From Actinomadura latina NBRC 106108 (GTDB lineage: Bacteria > Actinomycetota > Actinomycetes > Streptosporangiales > Streptosporangiaceae): DNA of 64,000 nucleotides. The notes beneath the pieces were generated by a model that was given only the letters and a program-made list of their open reading frames with translations, searched no databases and had not been told where the DNA came from. A program made the translations under genes and the position numbers. Below are positions 56,293 through 64,000 of this stretch, piece after piece. The stretch covers positions 186,001 through 250,000 of the forward strand of contig NZ_BCQS01000005.1 in the NCBI RefSeq assembly GCF_001552195.1, read 5' to 3'. Within the stretch, counting starts at the first letter, position 1. The number at the start of each line of letters is the position of its first letter.

Positions 56293-57155
56293 CAGTCTCC
56301 CGCCTTCCGCAGTGCCTCGGCCGCCGCTGCGCGCAGGGCGCGCTCTGTCAGCACGCCGGTCAGGTGCCGGCGGTACTCCGCGCCGGCGTGGATGTCGGGT
56401 TCGGGGTCGATCCGCTCGCGGACGTGCGCCGCGGCCGCGGCCCAGTCGCCGTTGCGCCCGGCGGCGGCCGCCAGGTCGAAGACGAGCGGCACCGCGGCGA
56501 TGCCCAGGTACCCGGCGCGGGCCGCGGACACCCGCAGGTCCTCGTCGAGGGTGACGACGGCGGCGACCCCGGCGAGCGCGTAGTCGCCGTGCCGCCGCGC
56601 CGTCTCGGTGAACGCGGTGCCGGTGCGGGACGGCGCCGCCGGGAAGAACGCGGAGACGGCCAGTTCGCCGGGCGCCAGCGCCGATTCCAGGGGGCCGGCG
56701 AAGAACTCGGCCGCCGGGATCGTGCGCCGCCCCCGCGCCGACGCCGCCTCGACCGTCCCGCCGAGGACGGCGAGGACGGCGGGCAGCTCGGCGGCGGGGT
56801 CGGCGTGCGCGAGGCTGCCGACGACCGTGCCCCGGTTGCGGATGACGGGGTGCGCGACGTGCCGGAGCGCCTGCCCCAGCAGGGGCTGGACGGCGGCGGC
56901 CTCCGCCGAGCGCTCCACCCGGGCGTGCCGGGCGAGCGCGCCGACCCGCACGCCCTCGTCCCCGATGTGCAGGGTGTCCAGTCCGGCGACCCGGTTGATG
57001 TCGACCAGGTCGGACGGCGCGGCGAGCCGCATGTTCAGCAGCGGGATGAGGCTCTGGCCGCCCGCGAGGACCTTGCCGCCCGGCGCGGCGGCGAGGGCGT
57101 CGAGCGCCTCGCCGACCGTGCCGGGGGCGTGGTAGCCGAACGGTGGCGGCTTCAC
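56292..57155 (-). CDS. Molybdenum hydroxylase FAD-binding subunit
   Basis: A 287-aa medium subunit with the FAD motifs VLAGGQSLIPLLNMRLA and IRNRGTVVGSLAHADPAAELPAVLAVL, and a C-terminal CO dehydrogenase flavoprotein domain. It transfers electrons from the Fe-S subunit to the acceptor. GTG start at 57155, three bases after the permease stop. Confidence 0.94.
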
Positions 57156-57158
57156 CCG

Positions 57159-58610
57159 TCAGCCCGCGTCCGTGTCCGGGGCCGGGCGGACCGGCCCGCC
57201 GATCTCCTCCTCCGCCGGCGCGATGATGCCGCCGCCCGCGTCGTCCGGCCCGCGCAGCACGTTGAGGACGTGGTAGCCGAGCAGGACCGCGATGGTGCCG
57301 AGCGCGATGCCCTGCAGCGGGAAGTCGTCGGTGACCTGCAGTGTCACGTTCCCGATCGCCAGGATGATCGCCGCCGCGACCGGGACGAGGTTGACCGGGT
57401 CGCCGAAGTCCACCCGGTTCTCGATCCAGATCTTCGCGCCGAGCAGGCCGATCATCCCGTACAGGACGACGGTGATGCCGCCGAGCACGCCGCCGGGGGT
57501 CGCGGCGACGAGCGCGCCGAACTTGGGGCACAGCCCGAACAGGATCGCCACGATCGCGGCGACGTAGTAGGCGGCGGTCGAGTAGATCCGGGTCGCGGCC
57601 ATGACGCCGATGTTCTCGGCGTAGGTGGTGGTGGGCGAGCCGCCGACCGCGCTGGCGAGGGTGGTGCCGATGCCGTCCGCGGCGATGGCGCGGCCGAGGA
57701 CGGGGTTCAGGTCCTCGCCGGTCATCGCGGACACGGCCTTGACGTGCCCGGTGTTCTCCGCGATGAGCGCGATGACCGCCGGCAGCGCCAGCAGGATCGC
57801 CGAGGTCTTGAAGTCGGGGCCGTGCAGGCTCGGGAACCCGAACCAGTCGGCGGCCTTCACGCTCGCGAAGCCGACGCGGTCGTGCGGGAACGCGGTGGCG
57901 ATGCAGTACGGGCCCTCGGCGGTGCACGCCTTGCCCGCCCCGTCCAGCAGGTTCTGGCCGGGCAGAACCGACGTGATCTGGCCCGCGGTCTTGTCGAGAA
58001 TCCACGAAAGGACGAAGCCGAAGATCAGCGCCAGCAGGATCGTGATGCGCGCCCAGAAGCCGCGCAGCAGCACCGCGCACAGGACGGCGAAACCGAGCGT
58101 GGCGAGCGCGATCCACTGGTCCTGCGGCCAGTACACGGTCGCGACCACCGGGGCGAGGTTGAAGCCGATGAGCATGACCACGGCGCCGGTCACCACGGGC
58201 GGGAACACCCGGTGGATGACCTCGGCCCCCGCGAAGTGGATGAGGACGCCGATCAGCGCGAGCACGGCTCCCGAGACCAGGATCGCGCCGGTCACGGTCG
58301 CGCTGTCGCCGCCCGCCGCGCGGATCGCCGCGACCGCGCCGACGAACGAGGCGCTCGTGCCGAGGTAGCTCGGCACCCGGCCGCCGACGATCAGCAGGAA
58401 CAGGATCGTCGCGACCCCGGACATCATGATGGCGAGGTTGGGGTCCAGGCCCATCACGATGGGGAACACGAACGTCGCGCCGAACATCGCCACCACGTGC
58501 TGGGCGCCGATGCCGGCGGTGCGCGGCCACGACAGCCGCTCGTCCGGTCGGACGACCTCCCCGGGCGGCGGCGTTCTCCCGTCGCCGTGCAGTTTCCAGC
58601 CGATCACCAT
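57159..58610 (-). CDS. NCS2 family xanthine/uracil permease
   Basis: A 483-aa transporter with about 14 helices. AQHVVAMFGATFVFPIVMGLDPN, GRVPSYLGTSASFVGAVAAI, AENTGHVKAVS, GSPTTTYAENIGVMA and GGVLGGITVVLYGMIGLLG are the family marks. The QHVVAMFGATFVFP start and TTTYAENIG resemble uracil permeases (RutG/UraA) as much as xanthine carriers. I use ATG 58610 because AGGAGGGG lies five bases upstream; ATG 58628 would add six residues. It leads the molybdenum hydroxylase operon and should import its substrate. Confidence 0.92.
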   Translation of the reverse strand: MVIGWKLHGDGRTPPPGEVVRPDERLSWPRTAGIGAQHVVAMFGATFVFPIVMGLDPNLAIMMSGVATILFLLIVGGRVPSYLGTSASFVGAVAAIRAAGGDSATVTGAILVSGAVLALIGVLIHFAGAEVIHRVFPPVVTGAVVMLIGFNLAPVVATVYWPQDQWIALATLGFAVLCAVLLRGFWARITILLALIFGFVLSWILDKTAGQITSVLPGQNLLDGAGKACTAEGPYCIATAFPHDRVGFASVKAADWFGFPSLHGPDFKTSAILLALPAVIALIAENTGHVKAVSAMTGEDLNPVLGRAIAADGIGTTLASAVGGSPTTTYAENIGVMAATRIYSTAAYYVAAIVAILFGLCPKFGALVAATPGGVLGGITVVLYGMIGLLGAKIWIENRVDFGDPVNLVPVAAAIILAIGNVTLQVTDDFPLQGIALGTIAVLLGYHVLNVLRGPDDAGGGIIAPAEEEIGGPVRPAPDTDAG

Positions 58611-58650
58611 CGGGCCCCTCCTGCTCATCCGGCCGCGGTCATGCGGGCAA

Positions 58651-58662
58651 GGTAGATCTACC
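58651..58662. promoter_or_regulatory. Perfect 12-bp palindrome upstream of the permease
   Basis: GGTAGATCTACC lies 41 bases upstream of the permease start, a good position for an operator of the permease-hydroxylase operon. A partial copy is GGTTACACTACC at 58735-58746, next to the pucR stop. Confidence 0.4.
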
Positions 58663-58747
58663 CCGATGGCCGGGCATCGGCGAGTTCTGCCAAAGCCCGG
58701 GCCGCCTCTTGGGAGGACCGGCCGACGTGAGCCCGGTTACACTACCC

Positions 58748-60499
58748 TCAGATACCGCGCATGCGCAGTACGTGCAGAGCGAGGGTGAGGTTGAGCCGTA
58801 GATGCGCGTCCTCGGTGAAGGCGCCGAGCATCCGTTCCAGTTTCCCGATGCGGTACCGGAGCGTGTTGTAGTGGAAGTGGAGCCGGCGGGCCGTCTCGGC
58901 GACGTTGAGGTTGGTCTCCAGCAGCACCTGCAGGGTGCGGCGCAGGTCGACCAGTTCGGGCTCGTCGTCGGCGGCGAGGTCGCCGAGCGTCTCCCGGACG
59001 AAAGCGTGCAGTTCCGCCGGATCCGACACCAGGCTGAGCAGCCGGTACACGCCGAGCTGGTCGAAGTGCGCCCGCGCGCCCGCGCCGTTGAGCTGGCGGC
59101 CGACCCGGACGGCCTTCCCCGCCTGCTCGTACGCCTCGGGCAGCGCCACCGGGGACGTCACCGTCCGGCTGATCCCGGTGGAGAACGTCCGCCGCACCGG
59201 CAGGTGTTCGGCGAAGATCGACGAAGCCTCCTTCACCATCGCCTGCACCGGGCCGGCCGCCCACTCGGCGGGGTCCTCCCCGTCCGCGCCGACGACCGCG
59301 ACGACCTCGTGCGCGAAGCTCGCCACGGCCGCGCCCTTGTCGTGCCGGCGGACGGCGGTCGTCCACGCGGCGGCGAGCCGCTCCTGCGCGGACCGCTCCT
59401 CGGCGCCGCGCCCCTTGCCGTCCGGGTCGGGCGCCCGGCCGCGCCCCTTGCCGTCGGAGTCGGGGGCGGCGCCGCGCGGGCGGCCGTCGAGCTCGGCGAC
59501 GATCACCATCATCGGGCGGTCCAGGTCCCAGCCGAACCCGCCGCAGTGCGCGACGACGCGGCCGTCGTCGCCGGCGCGCCCGGCCAGGATGTCGCGCAGG
59601 AAGTCGGCGCGGTACTTGCTCTCGACCGCCGCGACGGCCTGCTGCTTGGTCACCACGAGCGCGGCGACGGTCGCGGCGCGCTCCAGGATGCCGAGGTCGG
59701 TCCCGCGCAGCGTGCCGGCGGGGCTGAACGCGACGATCCGGCCGTGGTCGAAGCCGCCCGCCATCACGGGCACGGCCAGGTGGTCGCCGGTGCCGTGCGC
59801 GCCGATGATGCCGCAGCCGCCGCGCCCGCAGGCCGCGTGCCGGCCCGCGTCGAACGCGCGCATCGCCTGGACGTGCTCGTCCGGCCCGGCGCCGGCGAGG
59901 ACGCGCTGCTCGCCGTCCAGCACCACGACCGCCACGTCCAGGAGGGTGGCGACCTCGTCGACGACCTCCTGGAGGCCGCCGCCGCACAGCACGATCTGCA
60001 CGAGCGCCCGGTGCACCTCCTCGGTGCGGGCGAGGACGGACGCCTGCCGGTTCAGGATGTCGGTCAGGACCTGGTTCAGGATGTCGTCGAAGCCGACGTC
60101 GTTCGGGAGCAGGATCAGGGGGAAGCCGCGCCGGTCCGCCTGCGCGATCATCTCGGCGGGGAGGGAGTCCAGGTAGCGGCCCAGTTTGATGGCCAGGGCC
60201 GCGAGGCCGCGCTCGTCCAGGTCGGCGACCAGGTTGTCGAGCGACTGGGGGGTGTTGCGGAGGGGGTAGCCGGTGGTGAGGAGCAGTTCGTTCGGTTTGA
60301 CCCACGACAGGATGTCGGGGACCTCCATCACGTTGAGCCGCTGGACGACGCGCTCGAGTCCGGCGCGGCCGGCGATGAGGCGGGCGCCGTTCAGGGTGCT
60401 GACGCCGAGGACCTCCCCGACCGACAGGCCGTAGGTCAGTGTTCCGGTACTCGCGAGCCGGAGGGCCGGTGGGCCCGGGTCCGCAGTGGTGTAACTCAT
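58748..60499 (-). CDS. PucR family transcriptional regulator
   Basis: A 583-aa regulator of purine/ureide-type catabolism. The N-terminal PucR domain runs to about residue 140 (NGARLIAGRAGLERVVQRLNV, ELLLTTGYPLR, LPAEMIAQADRRGFPLILLP), a GAF-like middle follows, and the C-terminal helix-turn-helix is VAETARRLHFHYNTLRYRIGKLE. ATG 60499 is chosen for its GAGGTGA site; GTG 60511 is possible. A 33-bp tandem duplication lies in a linker. It sits between the permease operon and the divergent AllH-FdrA-AllG operon and probably controls both. Confidence 0.9.
   Translation of the reverse strand: MSYTTADPGPPALRLASTGTLTYGLSVGEVLGVSTLNGARLIAGRAGLERVVQRLNVMEVPDILSWVKPNELLLTTGYPLRNTPQSLDNLVADLDERGLAALAIKLGRYLDSLPAEMIAQADRRGFPLILLPNDVGFDDILNQVLTDILNRQASVLARTEEVHRALVQIVLCGGGLQEVVDEVATLLDVAVVVLDGEQRVLAGAGPDEHVQAMRAFDAGRHAACGRGGCGIIGAHGTGDHLAVPVMAGGFDHGRIVAFSPAGTLRGTDLGILERAATVAALVVTKQQAVAAVESKYRADFLRDILAGRAGDDGRVVAHCGGFGWDLDRPMMVIVAELDGRPRGAAPDSDGKGRGRAPDPDGKGRGAEERSAQERLAAAWTTAVRRHDKGAAVASFAHEVVAVVGADGEDPAEWAAGPVQAMVKEASSIFAEHLPVRRTFSTGISRTVTSPVALPEAYEQAGKAVRVGRQLNGAGARAHFDQLGVYRLLSLVSDPAELHAFVRETLGDLAADDEPELVDLRRTLQVLLETNLNVAETARRLHFHYNTLRYRIGKLERMLGAFTEDAHLRLNLTLALHVLRMRGI
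59408..59473 (-). repeat. 33-bp tandem duplication inside pucR
   Basis: Two adjacent near-identical 33-bp units (starting 59408 and 59441) encode DGKGRG-containing 11-residue repeats in a charged linker, keeping the frame. Confidence 0.7.
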
Positions 60500-60527
60500 G
60501 CCAGGGGTCACCTCGCTTTTGGTGCGT

Positions 60528-60546
60528 ACATCGTCCGTAACGATGT
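60528..60546. promoter_or_regulatory. Perfect dyad in the pucR-allH spacer
   Basis: ACATCGT-N5-ACGATGT, 29 bases upstream of the pucR start and within the divergent control region; a candidate PucR binding site. Confidence 0.5.
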
Positions 60547-60571
60547 GATCGCTACCGGTTCCTGATCAAAA

Positions 60572-60598
60572 ATGACAACAAAGACGAACGATGACAAC
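60572..60598 (+). promoter_or_regulatory. Direct repeat ATGACAAC in the divergent spacer
   Basis: ATGACAAC occurs at 60572-60579 and 60591-60598, 19 bases apart, about two helical turns, in an AT-richer stretch upstream of allH. Direct repeats of this spacing could be activator sites. Confidence 0.4.
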
Positions 60599-60709
60599 CA
60601 TCCTTGGCAGCTTTCTCCATACGTCCGGTGCGGGGCCCGTTCTACCGTCGTCGCGAGGCCGGGCCGCCCGCATGCCGGACGGCCACCGACACCGGCCTCG
60701 GGAGGATCC

Positions 60710-61678
60710 GTGACTGCCCTCGTCCGCGACCCGATCCCGCTGCAGGCCCGGCCGCGGCGGCGGCCGCCCGCCGCCGGGGCCGCGAGCCTCGCGCTGCGCC
60801 CGCTGCTGGACCCGCCGCGCCGCCCGGCCCGGGTCATCGCGGTGTTCCCGGCGGCGCTGTACCTGGAGATGCGGGGCGGCCCCGAGCCGCGCGTGCTCGC
60901 CGTCGTCACCTCCGACGCCGGGCGGCTGCCGAACGCGGTGGTGGTCGTGGCGACGCGCCGCGAGCACCCGTTCCGGTCCGTCCGCGAGGGCGGGGACGCC
61001 CTGGTCGGCGAGGGCCGGGTGGAGGCGGACGGGCTGACCGTGCGCGTCCGCCGCTGGTGGGACCCGTCCCCGGCGCTCGCCGGGATGCGGCCGGCCGCGC
61101 TCGACCGCGGCGTCCGCGCCCTGGCGGACGAGCTGACCGCGGCCGGCGCGCTCACCGCCGCCGGACCGGCGGGCGGCGGCCTCGACGGGCACCCGGACCC
61201 GGTGGACCTCGCCGCCGCCTGCGCGGCCGGCGACCTCGCGGGCGCCGTGGAGGCGGCCGAGCGGATCGTGGGCCTCGGGCCGGGGCTGACGCCGTCCGGC
61301 GACGACATCCTGTGCGGCCTGCTGGTCTCGCTGCGGCTGGTCGGCGGCGCCGTCCGGCACGGCGAGCCGGCGGTGCGGCTGGCCGACTGGCTCGGCGCCG
61401 CCGTCACCGCCGACGCCGGCACCCGCACGACCGCACTGGCCGCGACGCTGCTGCACTGCGCGGCGGCGGGCGGCGCGGGCGCCGAGGTCGCGGCCGTGCT
61501 GCGCTTCGTCACCGGCCACGAGCCGCCGGGCGGCGCGGGGCAGAGCGCCGTACGGCGGCTGCTGTCGGTCGGCCACACCTCGGGCACCGACCTCGCGCAC
61601 GGCGTCCTCGCCGGCTGCCGCGCCGCCCTCGCCCTGACCGCGCCCGCCGCCCGCCGCGTGCCGAAGGCCACCGCATGA
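60710..61678 (+). CDS. allH: DUF2877 protein, AllH-like oxamate carbamoyltransferase subunit
   Basis: A 322-aa DUF2877 protein. VVGxGPGLTPSGDD-type sequence is seen as VGLGPGLTPSGDDILCGLL near residue 190, with TTALAATLL and GHTSGTDLAHGVLAG after it. The E. coli member (YlbF) is AllH, one of three subunits of an oxamate carbamoyltransferase. GTG start at 60710 follows GGGAGG. The gene overlaps fdrA by ATGA. Confidence 0.87.
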   Translation: MTALVRDPIPLQARPRRRPPAAGAASLALRPLLDPPRRPARVIAVFPAALYLEMRGGPEPRVLAVVTSDAGRLPNAVVVVATRREHPFRSVREGGDALVGEGRVEADGLTVRVRRWWDPSPALAGMRPAALDRGVRALADELTAAGALTAAGPAGGGLDGHPDPVDLAAACAAGDLAGAVEAAERIVGLGPGLTPSGDDILCGLLVSLRLVGGAVRHGEPAVRLADWLGAAVTADAGTRTTALAATLLHCAAAGGAGAEVAAVLRFVTGHEPPGGAGQSAVRRLLSVGHTSGTDLAHGVLAGCRAALALTAPAARRVPKATA

Positions 61679-63114
61679 CCGATTGGGTCGAGGTCCGGCG
61701 GGGGGGCTACCACGATTCGGTCACGCTCATGCGGGTCAGCCGGGAACTGGCCGGGCGGCCCGGCGTCACCGGGGCCATGGTGGCGATGGCTACCGGGCTG
61801 AACCGCGAGATGTTCGAGCGGATGGGGTTCGCCGTCCCCGGCGAGGCGGGGCCCGACGACCTCGTCGTGGCGATCCGGGTGGACGGCGGGGGGCTCGACG
61901 AGGCGCGCGAGGCGCTGGACGGGCTGCTGCGCGACGCGTCCCGCCCCCCGGCCGGCGGCGGCCTGCTGGGCGCCCCGGAGCCGCCGCGCACGACCTGGTC
62001 GGCGGCGGCGCGGGCGGACGCGACCGTCGCGCTGGTGTCGGTGCCGGGCCCGCACGTGTTCCCCGAGGCGGCGGACGCCCTCGACGCCGGCCTCAACGTG
62101 ATGATCTTCAGCGACAACGTGCCGCTCGCGCAGGAGATCACGCTGAAGGAGGCGGCGGCCCGGCGCGGCCTGATCGTGATGGGCCCGGACTGCGGGACGG
62201 CGGTGATCGGCGGCGCGGGCCTCGGGTTCGCGAACGCGGTCCGCCCCGGGCCGGTCGGCGTCGTGGCGGCGTCGGGGACGGGCGCGCAGCAGCTGATGTG
62301 CCTGCTGGACGCGGCGGGCGCCGGGGTGAGCCACGTGCTGGGCGTCGGCGGCCGGGACCTGTCGCCGCAGGTGAGCGGCCGGTCGGCGCTGTCCGCGCTC
62401 GCGGCGCTGGACGCCGACCCGGGCACCGAGCTGATCGTGCTGGTGTCGAAGCCGCCCGCGCCGCAGGTGCTGGACCTGATCCGGGAGGCGGCGCGGCGGC
62501 TGGACACGCCCGTGGTGTTCGCCCTGCCGACGCCCGGCGAGGACGACCTGACGCGGGCCGCGGAGAAGGTGCTGACGGCGCTCGGGCGGACCGTCCCGGA
62601 GTGGCCGCGCTGGACGGCGGCGAGACGTCCGGCCCCGGTGGCCGGGCGGGCGCTGCGCGGGCTGTTCGCGGGCGGCACGCTGCGGGACGAGGCCGAGATG
62701 ATCGCGCGGGAGGCGCTCGGCTGGGACCTGGAGGCGCGCGGCCACCGGTTCACCGACTTCGGCGACGACGCCTACACGCGGGGCCGCGCGCACCCGATGA
62801 TCGACCCGACGCTGCGGCTGGAGGCGCTGCGCGCCGCGGCCGCCGACCCGGGCTGCGGCGTCCTGCTCCTGGACGTGGTGCTCGGCCACGGCGCCGAGCC
62901 CGACCCGGCCGCCGCGCTCGCCCCGGCCCTCGCCGACGCGGTGAAGGACCGTCCGGACCTGGCCGTCGCCGTGTCGCTGTGCGGGACGCCGGCCGATCCG
63001 CAGGGCCGCGACCGGCAGGCCGCGGCGCTGTGCGAGGCCGGCGCCGACGTGTTCGCCTCGAACGCGCAGGCGGCCCGGCACGCCGTGCGGATGGTGGAAG
63101 GGGTGTCGGCGTGA
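61675..63114 (+). CDS. fdrA: FdrA protein (AllF-like carbamoyltransferase subunit)
   Basis: A 479-aa acyl-CoA synthetase-like protein: VRRGGYHDSVTLMRVS, VMIFSDNVPLAQEITLKEAAARRGLIVMGPDCGTAVI, GVVAASGTGAQQL and GVGGRDLSPQVSG resemble succinyl-CoA synthetase alpha folds. In E. coli FdrA is AllF, working with AllG and AllH to phosphorolyse carbamoyl-oxamate (oxalurate) to carbamoyl phosphate. Coupled to its neighbours at both ends (ATGA, GTGA). Confidence 0.92.
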   Translation: MTDWVEVRRGGYHDSVTLMRVSRELAGRPGVTGAMVAMATGLNREMFERMGFAVPGEAGPDDLVVAIRVDGGGLDEAREALDGLLRDASRPPAGGGLLGAPEPPRTTWSAAARADATVALVSVPGPHVFPEAADALDAGLNVMIFSDNVPLAQEITLKEAAARRGLIVMGPDCGTAVIGGAGLGFANAVRPGPVGVVAASGTGAQQLMCLLDAAGAGVSHVLGVGGRDLSPQVSGRSALSALAALDADPGTELIVLVSKPPAPQVLDLIREAARRLDTPVVFALPTPGEDDLTRAAEKVLTALGRTVPEWPRWTAARRPAPVAGRALRGLFAGGTLRDEAEMIAREALGWDLEARGHRFTDFGDDAYTRGRAHPMIDPTLRLEALRAAAADPGCGVLLLDVVLGHGAEPDPAAALAPALADAVKDRPDLAVAVSLCGTPADPQGRDRQAAALCEAGADVFASNAQAARHAVRMVEGVSA

Positions 63115-64000
63115 CCGATCAGCGGCTGGGCGGGCTGCTCTCCCGCGACCCCCGGGTGGTCACCGCGGGCGTCGAGGTGCTGGCCGAGGCCCTCGCCGAG
63201 CAGGCCGTCCCGGTGGAGGCGGTCGACTGGCGGCCCCCGCCGGCCGGGACGGAGGCGGCGCTCGCGGCGGTCCTCGGCGACCCCGGTCACGCCGAGGCCA
63301 ACGCCCGCGCCGTGCGGCGCATGGTGACGGCCCGTCCGCACCTGGTGGACGTGCGGCCTGCGCGGGACGTCCTCGGCCTGGAGCCCGGGACGTTCCTGCA
63401 CGCGGGCCCGCCGCTGGAGTGGGACCGGGCGTCCGGCCCGATGCGGGGCGCGCTCATCGGCGCGATGCTCCTCGAAGGGCTCGCCGAGACGCCGCTCGGC
63501 GCGCGGCACGCGCTGGAACGCGGCACGGCCACCTTGGAACCGTGCCACCACCACGGGACGGTCGGGCCGATGGCGGGCGTGGTCAGCCCGTCCATGTGGA
63601 TGTTCGTGGTCGAGGACGCCGAGCACGGCGGAACCGCGTACTGCTCGCTCAACGAGGGGCTCGGGAAGGTCCTGCGGTACGGGGCGTACGGGCCGGAGGT
63701 CATCGAGCGGCTGACGTGGATGGGCGAGGTCCTCGGCCCCGCGCTGCGGGCGGCGGTCCGGCGGCACGGCCCGCTCGACCTGATGTCGGTCATCGCGCAG
63801 GCGCTGCAGATGGGCGACGAGCTGCACAACCGGAACCGGGCCGCGACGTCGCTGCTGCTGCGCGAGCTGGCGCCCGACCTCGCCGCCGCCGAGGAGGTCC
63901 CCCGCGCCCAGGCCGCCGAGGCGCTGCGGTTCGCGGCGGGCAACGACCACTTCTTCCTGAACGCGGGGATGGCGGCGGCGAAGGCGTGCGCGGACGCGGC
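63111..64000 (+). CDS. allG: DUF1116 protein (AllG-like), cut by the window end
   Basis: The N-terminal 296 residues of a DUF1116 (YlbE/AllG) protein. LEPCHHHGTVGPMAGVVSPS, MWMFVVEDAEHGG, YCSLNEGLGKVLRYGAY and GDELHNRNRAATSLLLREL are the family signatures. The GTG at 63111 overlaps the fdrA stop. Full members have about 420-480 residues, so the end lies outside. It completes the trio thought to form the oxamate carbamoyltransferase. Confidence 0.9.
   Translation, partial: MTDQRLGGLLSRDPRVVTAGVEVLAEALAEQAVPVEAVDWRPPPAGTEAALAAVLGDPGHAEANARAVRRMVTARPHLVDVRPARDVLGLEPGTFLHAGPPLEWDRASGPMRGALIGAMLLEGLAETPLGARHALERGTATLEPCHHHGTVGPMAGVVSPSMWMFVVEDAEHGGTAYCSLNEGLGKVLRYGAYGPEVIERLTWMGEVLGPALRAAVRRHGPLDLMSVIAQALQMGDELHNRNRAATSLLLRELAPDLAAAEEVPRAQAAEALRFAAGNDHFFLNAGMAAAKACADA

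Overview
The window is very GC-rich with strong GC bias at third codon positions. It uses many GTG and TTG starts with GGAGG-type ribosome binding sites, and most neighbouring genes overlap by ATGA or TGATG. Together with an F420-type LLM oxidoreductase, the MoxR/DUF58/TgpA block beside mraZ, and aro, efp and nusB nearly adjacent, this indicates an actinomycete. The gene style suggests Thermomonosporaceae or Streptosporangiales (Actinomadura-like), but that placement is an inference. I see no rRNA, tRNA, CRISPR array or insertion sequence.

Layout. 0-6 kb: the start of mraZ with its operator, then a divergent MoxR-DUF58-transglutaminase operon and a DUF3040 protein. 6-10.6 kb: methyltransferase-dinB, then pepQ-efp-nusB. 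10.6-14.8 kb: a flavin amine oxidase, LLM oxidoreductase, enoyl-CoA hydratase and TetR, placed between pepQ-efp-nusB and the shikimate genes aroC-aroK-aroB-aroQ (14.8-18 kb).

18.1-32.2 kb is the most unusual part. A leftward operon encodes a 64-aa protein, a complete LanM-type lanthipeptide synthetase, a DegT/DnrJ aminotransferase, a sulfotransferase, an SDR and a nitroreductase. Divergent from it lies a 289-aa HK97-fold shell protein that resembles natural-product-associated encapsulins. It is followed by three tandem hexapeptide micro-ORFs, MRTPPW, MRTKPW and MRTTPW, each with its own strong ribosome binding site. A convergent CoA ligase-MFS exporter pair and a fused alpha/beta glycyl-tRNA synthetase follow. 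I read this as a shell-associated peptide natural product locus whose precursors may be the micro-ORFs.

32-47 kb is a mix: SseB-like protein, carbamate kinase plus ring-opening amidohydrolase (barbiturase/cyanuric acid hydrolase family), aminotransferase, a NAD-binding protein with a divergent TetR, malonyl-CoA synthetase plus CaiB, a decayed HNH gene, phospholipase D, a frameshifted Sel1-like gene, AraC, a hydrolase and a RibD-like protein.

47-64 kb is mainly nitrogen-heterocycle catabolism: HyuAB, a three-subunit molybdenum hydroxylase with an NCS2 nucleobase permease, a PucR regulator, and DUF2877-FdrA-DUF1116, which correspond to the AllH/AllF/AllG oxamate carbamoyltransferase subunits. 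With the barbiturase-like enzyme, carbamate kinase and MatB 20 kb away, these suggest an oxidative pyrimidine (or related ureide) route that recovers ATP through carbamoyl phosphate. That pathway is inference.
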